A stretch of DNA of 64,000 nt from positions 1 to 64,000 of the forward strand of contig SAXG01000050.1 of the NCBI GenBank assembly GCA_012932865.1, in the 5' to 3' direction. The first letter of the stretch is position 1, and every line of letters begins with the position of its first letter. Under the pieces are notes generated by a model that made no database searches, was not told the origin of the DNA, and saw only the letters and a list, made by a program, of their open reading frames with translations. Made by a program: the position numbers and the translations under genes. Shown here in pieces: positions 55,138-64,000 of this stretch. The stretch is from Amylostereum areolatum (lineage: Eukaryota > Basidiomycota > Agaricomycetes > Russulales > Stereaceae).

Positions 55138-58100
55138 CAGGGAAAACCCCCCATAGTTATTGATGGTAATTGATCTCAATTACCGTCAATTACTGCCAAT
55201 TACCAGTAATTGTCAATTACTGGTGGCTACAGTACTCAGTCTGGGTTATTGTGAGCAATTACCTGTTGTTACTGTCAAGTACCTCTTATTGACATCAAAA
55301 CCCATCCTAAACCACCCTACAACTAGGCAGGCAGGTAGACCAAGTAATTGAAGATAATTTCAGGTTATTCCATTAACAGTTATTTACTTGACAGTCATTA
55401 GGCTTATATAAACCAACTTGACAATTATTGTTTGAGTTAAAGTAAGAATATATTAATTTCATAAGCTACGATGTACTATTACGTAATCGAAACTGAGAAG
55501 CCAGACAAAGCTGAAACCATAGTGATGAGAGTGACTGCAAAGAATGACGTCAGCGAAATGACAGACACAGTTGAAATGACGAGATACTCACCACGCCTGG
55601 CTTTCGAAGTTCCCGGGCCCAGGCATACAGAATCTGCAAGAAGAGTCAGCTAGTGGGGATGGAGCAAAGTCGGACGAGCGACGCACCTTTTTGCCGGAAA
55701 TGGAACAGGAAAGACGCGCGCGCGCGAAGGTACGAATGATACAAAAACGAACACAAAGGCGACTCAATGGGAGGAGGCGCAAGCTCGACGCTTGTGGCGA
55801 GGCGTAGGAAGCCTAGCAGAGGAGGGGAGGGAAAGGAGGGAAAGGAGGGAGAGGACGAGAAGGAAGGAAAGAAAAGGGAGAAGAGACGCCAGACGACGCG
55901 TCGGAGAACTCCGCCTTATATGCTTGCGGCCAGCGTGACGGCTTGTCACAGTGACGCACGCTCCGTCCGTGCGGTCTCGACGCGACCGCGTCAACATCGT
56001 TCAACACCGACGCCTGGAATTGCAAGTCCGAAGTCCTCCAAGTCGAGGGAAGTGAAGGTGAAGGTAACGAGAAGGAGTGAGAGCATCAGGAAGCTCGCTA
56101 GGTGCGTCATCCGCATCTCCCTCGCGCTCTGGATTCTGATGGCTGTTCATGCCAAGTTCGTGTGTTGTCAATCCCTCACCGGTCACTGGCCACCCCGCAT
56201 CTGCCTCCGCCAAATCGCGGATGCGCACTTCCCGCGCCTGCCCACACTCCCGTTCATCCACGCACAGGCCCGTGACGTGAATGTGCCCAGCCTTCAAGCT
56301 TCAAACACGATCGCGTGCCCCCCAAACCCGCACCTTGTCAAGAACGACTGACTAAGGAATGCATCCAATAGCCTTCTAAGTCGCGACACAGGCAGTGGCT
56401 CAGAGGGAGGGGGAATCAGGGAACAAAGGGAGAACAGTACATTGCACTCTAAGCCGGTAAAGACTAGGAGGAAAGACTAAGGAACTAGATACATGCAGGC
56501 CAGCTATATATACTAGGGAGGGGATGTGCACAGACCAAGGGGCACATCAGCGATGCCATCAAAGGGGATTGATCCACAGGTGTGAGATCAGATAGCGCGA
56601 GAAAGCAAGGAAAACGCGGAGCAAAAGGGTGAACCGTGACACACCTACCCTTTCCCGTCTTTCCTCCCCCCGTCCCCTCGCCCCTATCTCCTCCCTGTCG
56701 CGTCCCAGACGCGACTCCACGCCAACCCTCCAACACGTCCAAGACCCCCTCGCACGCGTCCCCTTCGGCCCTGCCTCTGCGCCCACTTGCATAGCCCCGT
56801 CCTCCATGCGCATGCCCCATCCTCCACGCGCACGCCCCCATCGTGTGATTCGCGTCCCCTCCGCTCGTCCCCGCACCCACGCCATCACCCCCACTCCCAC
56901 ATGATGACAACGCATTGAACGCGCCCAATTCGCATGGCCATACGGGCCCACAACATCTATGCGTCCCTGCCCGTGTCCCCTCCACTCAGCCCCATTGGCT
57001 ACATCACCATCGCCACGCCCACACCTCCATCCACCCACCCACGCCTACACCCACACCTTCAACGTGCACGGGCCTTCATCGCAAAGGTGAATGGCCACAG
57101 GATCGTGATGCGCAACAGTCCCTCCGACCGTCCACACACCCAACGCCCGCCGGGGTCGATTTCCCGTTCAGAATCAACCAACCGCCGGAGGAGGACGTAC
57201 TCGCGCACACAGCGCGGCCCTCGTCCCTGCCCACACCATCCCACGCGCACGCGCGCACAGACGCACACAAACGGGACGCACGCACGCACGCATGCGTGAG
57301 GACTCGATGAGCACCACGGGCACGCAGTCGAGTGCGGGCTTGCGCACGTCCGCCCTCACCCCTGCGCACCTTGCGAGCGTGGCCACCGGCACCGCCATCT
57401 CCTTGCACGCGCAAGCGGAGGAGCTTGTCCAGCGCGCGCAGCGCTCCGTGCTCGAGTTCGCGCAGGCGCCCTCGCCCGCATTCAGCGCGATGCCGCTCTC
57501 CGTGCGCTTGGCCACGGACGGGGCAATACTGTGTTGCTATAGCGTGTCATGGGTCAGGCTAGGAGTGAGGGTAGCATCAGGAGTGAAGGCGCTTTTTTGA
57601 GTAGGAGGTGTATCTGTTTTTCAGTATCCTGTGGGACTGTATGTGTACTACCTATTCTCTACAATGTATATCTACTGTAAAGGTTGAATGCATTCTGTTC
57701 TGCATTCATTCTCTCACTGCATACTGCTGAATGGCCAAAAAGGCATGAAGAGGGGGTGAGGTGAAGCTCCTAAGATCCCCCTCGCAAAAATTCGCAAAAA
57801 AAACATGAAATAAGCACTGTTAGAATCGCATTTTGATGCTGATCATTTGCATATCATTTGTTTCTGTGCATGAGCAACCACTCGAGAGCTACAACGAAAA
57901 CAGTCCCGGAGGTGCCCACAGCCAGCGCGTCTCGCGTCGACTTCCTAATTAGGAAAATTTCGAATCTGAACTTGTTCATGTTCCCGCCTGGTTCACTCAC
58001 TCGTTTACGTTGTTTCAAGTGCACATATGTAATGATATATGGTATACAATGGTACCTGAAAAGCTATGTACTCTAAAAAGGTCGGTGGAAGGTGGTCGGG

Positions 58101-58208
58101 CGGCAGCACCTCGTGCACACTCGACTTGTGTTTGGTCAGGCTTGCTCTGCCGTGTCGTGGCCAAACTAGGAAACAGCTACCAAAAAATACTAGGGGGGGG
58201 TTTCCCTG
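55138..58208. mobile_element. hAT-like non-autonomous element with 8-bp target duplication
   Basis: 3071 bp. The ends are CAGGGAAAACCCCCC and, inverted, CAGGGAAACCCCCCCC. The flanks AGGACCAT (55130-55137) and ATGACTAT (58209-58216) each differ by one base from AGGACTAT, the uninterrupted sequence in element B, so the target duplication is 8 bp. CAGGG ends with an 8-bp duplication are typical of hAT transposons. No transposase is visible. The outer parts are AT-rich, with repeated AATTAC/GTAATTG motifs near 55160-55220. The middle, about 55.65-57.6 kb, is GC-rich with chance open frames and may be captured DNA. Confidence 0.78.
55640..57600. other. GC-rich internal segment of the hAT-like element
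   Basis: About 2 kb with much higher GC than the element ends. Open frames exist on both strands (for example 55767-56351 plus, 56485-56985 minus, 56934-57299 plus) but overlap and are Pro/Thr/His/Arg-rich, as expected of GC-rich noncoding DNA. An ACGCACGC microsatellite lies near 57270-57300. No domain was recognised. It could be host sequence captured by the transposon. Confidence 0.4.
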
Positions 58209-58216
58209 ATGACTAT

Positions 58217-58672
58217 CGAGAATTAAACAAGGGCACTGTCAAGAATGAATACCCCTTGCCACTGATCTCTGAAATTGTCGACCGTCTCAAAGGTGCAAAG
58301 ATCTTCTCAAAGATGGATGTTCGCTGGGGCTATAACAACGTCCGCATCAAGGAAGGCGACAAGTGGAAGGCTGCGTTCAAGACGAATCACGGTCTCTTTG
58401 AACCTACGGTGATGTTTTTCGGACTTATGAACTCTCCTGCAACGTTTCAGGCAATGATGAATGAACTGTTGAAGGATCTCATTGACTCGGGAAAGGTCAT
58501 TATCTACATGGACGACATCTTGGTGTTCACTCGCACCATGGACGAACACCGTGCCATAGTGCGGCAGGTTCTGCAATGTTTGCAAGACAATGACCTCTTC
58601 CTCAAACCGGAGAAATGTGTCTTTGAGCAAGACTCCGTTGAATACCTCGGACTCATCATCTCACACGACAAG
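58217..58672 (+). pseudogene. RT fragment of element C, after the hAT-like insert
   Basis: Continues RT of element C from YRELNKGT through [33 protein letters not shown], the catalytic [16 protein letters not shown] and [17 protein letters not shown]. It stops exactly at ACAAG, where the LTR of element B begins. The frame is intact within this piece. Confidence 0.88.
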
Positions 58673-59092
58673 TGTCACGGATCGCTCCATTTCTCTCTTC
58701 GTTTGCAGACCTCGTACACGCGACGTGTCACGGCACATGACTTTCCCTTGCATCACATGCTTCAACGACGTCATTGCCCGGACTTCCGAGCAGGGTTCCG
58801 CATCCTTATCTATGACATCACTGCTCCGGACCTTCGTCCTCCGCCCCATGACTCCTTTCCTATTGTTCCCCCCGCTCGCACCACTATCGCATCGCATCGC
58901 ACCATTGTTCCCACTTGTATATAAGGACAGTGTTTCTCTTCCCTTTTCCCTAGACTGTCCATCTCGTCATACGGTACTGTAGCGCACGTTGCACTACCCT
59001 AGACCCCGGCACTCTCGAATCTATTTTCTTCTCGCTCCTCCCATCGTCGCGACTTAGGTGGTTCATCGGTCTCATAAACTGCGTTTCTGACA
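58673..59092 (+). repeat. 5' LTR of element B
   Basis: 420 bp, TGTCACGG...TTTCTGACA. The promoter TATA box TATATAA is at 58918-58924. It is followed by CC and TGGACAGTCTCC as a possible primer site. Its near identity is to the LTR at 34563, not to the nearer gypsy C LTR. Confidence 0.92.
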
Positions 59093-59443
59093 CCTGGACA
59101 GTCTCCCCCTACGCCTACCTCGCACCCCTCTCTCCACCTACCTCTGCCGTCTCTACGACGTTAAAAACTCCCACCACGGACCTCCCGAACGCACCGGTTT
59201 TCCTCCCGTTCAACGGAAAGCCGATCACCCCCCGCGACGACGCACCACTCCCCTACCCTTGGTCCGACGCCGTCACCGTCAACTGCCTCATCCCCGTACA
59301 GAACCTCTGCGAGAAAGATCCCTGGACCGCGCACGGCCTCAACTTCCGCATCTTCGAGTGGAGGTGGCACAAGGATCACGGTACTGTCGTCCTCGCCCTA
59401 TACGTCCGGATCACTACGTGCATCAACATAGATCTCGAACACC

Positions 59444-60811
59444 TTGAATTCACCCTCCACGCCCCCACCCCGTCGACGTACTGTAATCGAAGTCCCAGAA
59501 GGGATCAACCACAACGACACAACTGGGAAGTGGTACGCCTATAGACGAAACAAGAACGGAACCCCAGGACGATCAGTAGTTGAGTGGCAGCCCACTTCGT
59601 TCAGCCCCGTCCAAGATCACTGGTCGTGGCATCATAACCAGCAATTCCTCACCCCCGCCGACTTCCTTGTCGCAAAACAAGTTGAGGACGAAGTTGAAGA
59701 AGCAGAAGAACACCGACGAGAAACCCTACGCCGCCTTGATCAAGAACTCGCCCGATCCCTCACCGTCCCCCTCCCCTTCGACAAGATGTCCGACGCCGAA
59801 TCCAAACCTGTCGTCTCCAAGCGGGAGATCGGCCCCAAGCCAAAGCCATTCAAAGGCGATAGACGCGACACCCTCCGGTTCTCCCTCGAGCTCCGCATGT
59901 TCCTGCGCGTTAACAAGGATGTTTATGCCACAGATGACGCCAAGATGATGCTCCTCCTCAGCCTGATGGAGGACGACACGGCGAAAGCCTGGGCCACGCA
60001 TCGCCGCATGGAACTCTTCGCCGATGAAGACGAGAAGGAAGACGCCGAAACCCTCGACCCCACGCCCCCAACACTCCACTATAACTCCTACGAAGAGCTC
60101 TTCGAGAGGTTTGGCAAAGACTTCGTGCCCATCGATCCGAAGATAGAGGCTCAGCGTAAGATCAACGAGCTCGCAATGACCACCCGGGACGTCACTGACT
60201 TTATCACCGAGTTTGAGATGCTGGCAACCATGTCAGCGTACGACGACGAGGCGCTAATCCACTTTTTCAAGAAGGGACTTCAGCGTGACCTCGGCAAGCA
60301 GGTGGCCCGGTCGTACCCGTTCCCCACCAAGCTCGCGGAGTGGAAGGAGCGTGCCCGCCGCATCAACCACCAGTGGCTCGAAGAGAACCCGGAGAGGAAG
60401 AGCAGTCAGTCCAAGGGGGCTGTCGTGCTCACCTCGAACGGTTCGACCAACGACTCCTCGTCGCGCCGAGTCGGCGCCTTCACCAACACCTCGACCCGCC
60501 CTGCAAAGCTAACGGACGACGAGTGCGCAAAGATGATGCGTGAGGGCAAGTGCTTCATGTGTCGACAGGCCGGTCACATCTCCCGCGACTGCCCCAACCG
60601 CGACTCGAGCGCGCGACGGGTGGGCGCAGTAGAGACTGGGTCCAAGGCCCCTCCCCTGCCGACGAACACGGCTCCGTCCACTGCGAAAGCAGCTCCCGAC
60701 CCATCCAAAACCATCGCGGCGATCACTCGCCAGCTGAAGGATCTGGACGCGGAAGGCAAGGAGCAGGCAGTAGTGCTGTTGAAGGACATCCTGGAATCGC
60801 AGGATTTTTGA
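59444..60811 (+). CDS. gag: Gag of element B, N-terminal part deleted
   Basis: 455 codons, from GINHNDTTGKWYAYRRNKNG through the core (GPKPKPFKGDRRDTLRFSLEL; TRDVTDFITEFEMLATMSAYDD) and zinc knuckle CFMCRQAGHISRDC to KDILESQDF. Before 59460 the sequence jumps from the pre-gag to the gag linker. Element A has about 517 extra bases between two copies of CGCCCCCACC, and B has one copy, so the deletion joined short direct repeats. The first in-frame ATG is only at 59786. The stop TGA is in the TTTTTGA frameshift site. Confidence 0.85.
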   Translation: MNSPSTPPPRRRTVIEVPEGINHNDTTGKWYAYRRNKNGTPGRSVVEWQPTSFSPVQDHWSWHHNQQFLTPADFLVAKQVEDEVEEAEEHRRETLRRLDQELARSLTVPLPFDKMSDAESKPVVSKREIGPKPKPFKGDRRDTLRFSLELRMFLRVNKDVYATDDAKMMLLLSLMEDDTAKAWATHRRMELFADEDEKEDAETLDPTPPTLHYNSYEELFERFGKDFVPIDPKIEAQRKINELAMTTRDVTDFITEFEMLATMSAYDDEALIHFFKKGLQRDLGKQVARSYPFPTKLAEWKERARRINHQWLEENPERKSSQSKGAVVLTSNGSTNDSSSRRVGAFTNTSTRPAKLTDDECAKMMREGKCFMCRQAGHISRDCPNRDSSARRVGAVETGSKAPPLPTNTAPSTAKAAPDPSKTIAAITRQLKDLDAEGKEQAVVLLKDILESQDF

Positions 60812-63800
60812 AACGCCCCCCAGTCGCGTCGTCTGGTGGAGGCAAAGGACTTTTGGTATCATCGTCAAATCGTTTCGCTGTATTATCATCCATGCATACC
60901 TGTGAGCAATTGTATCCCCCGTGTTTGTATCTGTCTACTGTCACCAAGAACAGGCAAACACCATCGATCACGCTCAAAGTCAAGCTGATCGGACGAGTTA
61001 CCAAAAGAGAAATCGACGCAGACGCGCTGCTTGATAGCGGCGCAGAAGGAATTATCCTGAACCGAAGCTTCGTTGAACGCAAGAAGCTCACCACAAGAAA
61101 ACTAGAAAACCCGTTCCCCGTGCGTAATGTGGATGGCACCGAGAACGTCATGGGCTGGGTACGCGACACAACGACCCAGCGGATCCGGATATACTCGCAA
61201 GATTCAAAGGCGTACCACGAGGAAGAAGCTGAGTTCTTCATCACCGACATCGGCGATCATGACATGATCCTTGGAACAGACTGGCTCGACGAGCACAATC
61301 CCACCATAGACTGGCAACGAGACCGTGTTGACATGCTCCGCTGCCCTCCCTCGTGCACTCTGTCCAAACCTCCTGTGACGAACCTCGCAACCAAGCCACG
61401 GAAACCATCATCGGTCCAATCACAGCGTAAGGTTGAAGCAGGTAAAACCCCGAGGACACCTCTCGTCGTGGACGATCCCTTCCCAGAGCCGACATATATG
61501 TCCTGGACCCCAGTCCCCACTTATGTTATTTCTGCACGCAGAGTCAAAGGTGTTCGCGTCCGCACGGTCCATTGCTCCCCTCTACCCGCACGACTCTTCA
61601 CTGAAGATGACGACGAGCGGCCCATGGTATTCCGAGACTGGGAGATCAATGGACTACGCCACACCGGAATCCTCCCTGAAACCGATGGTCCTAATCCAGA
61701 TGCAATACCCATCCGCGCGGGCTTTACAAAAGCGCAGGAGCTTGCAGAGCATTCAAAAGAGAACGCACACCCGCAAACCTTTGAAGACTTAGTCCCCCCG
61801 CCGTACCGCGACTTTGCGCCTGTATTCGACAAGAAAACCTCCGAGCTACTTCCTGACCGACGACCATGGGACCATGCTATCGACATGAAAGACGGCTTTG
61901 AACCCAAACCGTGCAAGATCTACCCCCTCTCACCTTCCGAGCAGATCGAACTCGACACCTTCCTCAATGACCACCTGAAGAAGGGCTATATCCGCCCATC
62001 GAAGTCACCTCAGGCGAGTCCGTTCTTCTTTGTGAAGAAAAAGGATGGAAAGCTACGTCCCGTACAGGACTATCGAGAATTAAACAAGGGCACTGTCAAG
62101 AATGAATACCCCTTGCCACTGATCTCTGAAATTGTCGACCGCGTCAAAGGTGCAAAGATCTTCTCAAAGATGGATGTTCGCTGGGGCTACAACAATGTCC
62201 GCATCAAGGAAGGCGACGAGTGGAAGGCTGCGTTCAAGACGAATCGCGGTCTCTTCGAACCTACGGTGATGTTTTTTGGGCTTATGAACTCCCCTGCAAC
62301 ATTTCAGGCAATGATGAATGAACTGTTCAAGGATCTCATCGACTCGGGCAAGGTCATCATCTACATGGACGACATCTTGGTGTTCACTCGCACCATGGAC
62401 GAACACCGTGCCATAGTGCGGCAGGTTCTGCAGTGTTTGCAAGACAACGACCTCTTCCTCAAACCGGAGAAATGCGTCTTTGAGCAAGACTCTGTCGAAT
62501 ACCTCGGACTCATCATCTCGCACGACAAGATCGCTATGGACCCCGTCAAGGTAGCAGGTATTCAGGACTGGCCGACACCACGAACGGTCAAAGATGTGCA
62601 ATCCTTCCTCGGCTTTGGCAACTTCTACCGACGTTTCATCAAGGACTTCTCCAAGGTTGCACGGCCCCTATTTGATCTGACAAAGAAGGACTGCACATGG
62701 GACTGGTCGACGGACTGCCAAACTGCGTTTGACGCACTGAAAGCTGCGTTCACTTCCTCCCCCGTCTTGGTCATGCCTGACCCAAAGAAGCCTTACCTCG
62801 TTGAAGTCGATGCCTCGGACTTTGCTACTGGAGGTATACTCTCGCAGAAAGGCGACGACGGTCACTGGCATCCAGTGGCGTATCTGTCCAAGGCCCTATC
62901 GGAACCGGAACGGAACTACGACATCTACGACAAGGAGCTGCTTGCGATCATCCGTGCGCTTGAAGCCTGGCGCCACTACCTCGAAGGCGCCCCCGACACC
63001 GTCGAAATCTGGACAGATCACAAGAACCTGGAGCACTTCAAGACGGCACAGAAGCTGAGCCGCCGACAGGCACGTTGGGCTCTATTCCTCACTCGATTTG
63101 ACTTCGCGCTCGTTCACAAACCAGGAGTATCCCATCGCCCAGACCCAATGTCCCGACGACCTGATCACAAGCAGGGTGTTGAGAATGACAACAAGGAGCG
63201 TATCTTGCTCGACCCCAAGTACTTCCAGATACGTGCAACAAGGCCAGGAGCAGTAACCTCCCTCGGTGATGTCGAACTCCGACGACGTATCCGCGACTGC
63301 AAAACCAAGGACATCGAGGTCGTTCAAGCCCTGGACGCCATCTTACGAAACGGACCACGTACACTCGTCAAGAACCTTCAAGAGTGGAACTACGAAGAAG
63401 GCCTGGTCCTGTTTAGAGGAAAGGTATACGTCCCTGCGGATGACGGGTTGCGACACGACATTGTCAAAATGTACCATGAATCGCCCCTGGCTGGACACCC
63501 CGGTCGCTTCAAGACTTACGAGCTTGTGAGTCGTGAATATTGGTGGCCTGGCATGTCTGTCTTTGTCCGCGACTTTGTAGCAGGATGCGCAACCTGCCAG
63601 TCGACGAAGACACAGAGCAGCCGACCCCACGTCGACATGATCCCAAACGAAGTACCCGATCGACCATTTGGCGTCATCTCCACCGACTTCATCGTCGAAC
63701 TCCCTGACTGCGAAGGCTATAACGCCGTCAATGTCGTGGTCGATCGCCTCACCAAAATGGTGGTTACCACCCCATGTACAACGAAGATCACCAGCGATGG

Positions 63801-64000
63801 CACGGCCGACATTCTCTTCGATAAGGTATACCGACACTACGGCTTAGCAGACAAGATCATCTCGGATTGTGGACCCCAATTTGCTGGACAGGTGATGCGT
63901 ACACTCAACGAGAAGCTCGGGATCAAGTCCGCCCTCAGCACAGCGTATCACCCACAGACAGACGGCCAAACCGAACGCGAGAACCAGAACCTCGAGCAGT
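60730..64000 (+). CDS. pol: Pol of element B (protease to integrase), open at window end
   Basis: Lies in the -1 frame relative to gag and overlaps its end by about 80 bp. Order: protease (DALLDSGAEGIILNRS), linker, RT ([35 protein letters not shown]), RNase H (VEVDASDFATGGILSQ; IWTDHKNLEHF), integrase zinc domain (HESPLAGHPGRF; CATCQSTK) and core (STDFIVELP; ISDCGPQFAG; PQTDGQTERENQ). The sequence stops at the third core residue region. No stop was found, so this copy could encode a working Pol. Confidence 0.92.
60800..60812 (+). promoter_or_regulatory. Probable -1 frameshift site between gag and pol
   Basis: The end of gag reads GAT TTT TGA. Slipping back one base on the T-run converts the stop into the pol reading TTT TTG AAA. 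The same GGATTTTTGA or GCATTTTTGA is present in elements A (near 39007) and C (near 53870), always with pol in the -1 frame. The site is inferred from frames and conservation. Confidence 0.5.

Larger units (their letters stand above)
51218..58672 (+). mobile_element. Ty3/gypsy element C, split by a hAT-like insert and cut by inversion
   Basis: Same family as A and B. LTR at 51218-51640, pre-gag, gag with stops, and protease to early RT up to 55137. A hAT-like element fills 55138-58208. RT resumes at 58217 and stops at ACAAG (58668-58672) against the LTR of element B. The continuation of RT is at 34562-34454 in antisense. The 3' LTR is missing. The copy is dead because of stops and insertions. 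Confidence 0.88.
58673..64000 (+). mobile_element. Ty3/gypsy element B, runs off the right edge
   Basis: LTR 58673-59092, shortened gag, and protease, RT, RNase H and integrase open to the last base. The 3' LTR is outside the window. Its 5' LTR differs at about one position from the LTR at 34563-34982, and its left flank ACAAG is the inverse of the CTTGT beside that LTR. Relative to A it lacks about 517 bp of the pre-gag/gag start. It is otherwise the best preserved copy, with no stop in pol. Confidence 0.9.

Noticed and set aside
55767..57600. Host-like genes inside the hAT-like element
   Set aside because: The frames are overlapping, low in complexity and without domains or consistent introns.

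Overview
This window is nuclear DNA of a basidiomycete fungus, most likely an Agaricomycete. The genes carry many short GT-AG introns of about 48-65 bp with CTNAC branch points. The proteins are typical of mushrooms: an F-box-like protein, a Zn2Cys6 protein, an AMSH-type deubiquitinase and a Zrg17-like cation diffusion facilitator (CDF). About half of the window is mobile DNA: chromodomain Ty3/gypsy elements, Ty1/copia elements, a TA-target DNA transposon and a hAT-like element. I see no bacterial genes, rRNA, tRNA or true CRISPR array.

Layout. 1-4.2 kb is a decayed Ty3/gypsy element on the minus strand. 4.46-4.91 kb is a solo LTR that cuts off the end of a small unknown gene (4.9-6.45 kb). 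7.5-17.2 kb holds three spliced genes of unknown function with GC-rich CCGCGG repeats between and inside them: a nuclear, HMG-like acidic protein; a 1077-residue Zn2Cys6 plus coiled-coil protein on the minus strand; and a low-complexity protein. 17.3-19.1 kb is a NotI-site minisatellite with a repeat/spacer look and a 222-bp higher-order period. 19.6-21.4 kb looks like a gene of small repeated exons. 21.4-33.2 kb is the conserved host block: Zrg17-like CDF protein (+), carnosine N-methyltransferase (-), AMSH-like JAMM deubiquitinase (+) and an F-box protein (+).

34.1-64.0 kb is a nested retroelement and transposon complex. Two closely related Ty3/gypsy chromoviruses face each other: A at 34563-41658 on the minus strand and B from 58673 past the right edge on the plus strand. 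Their target-site duplications and LTR identities match across the elements rather than within them. This is the signature of an inversion of 41.66-58.67 kb by recombination between inverted copies. Inside the inverted block is copia element D, with an LTR of another copia family inserted in its pol. In that LTR sits a 4894-bp DNA transposon whose five exons, all joined in phase 0, predict one 1336-residue protein: an Ulp1-type (C48) cysteine protease fused to a DDD transposase. The block also holds a third gypsy copy (C), split by a 3.07-kb hAT-like element and by the A/B insertion.

The two most notable items are the Ulp1-transposase transposon with perfect 24-bp terminal repeats and the reconstructable retroelement-mediated inversion. 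All coordinates and exon models were read by eye. No database search was run, so family names rest on visible motifs and remembered family features.
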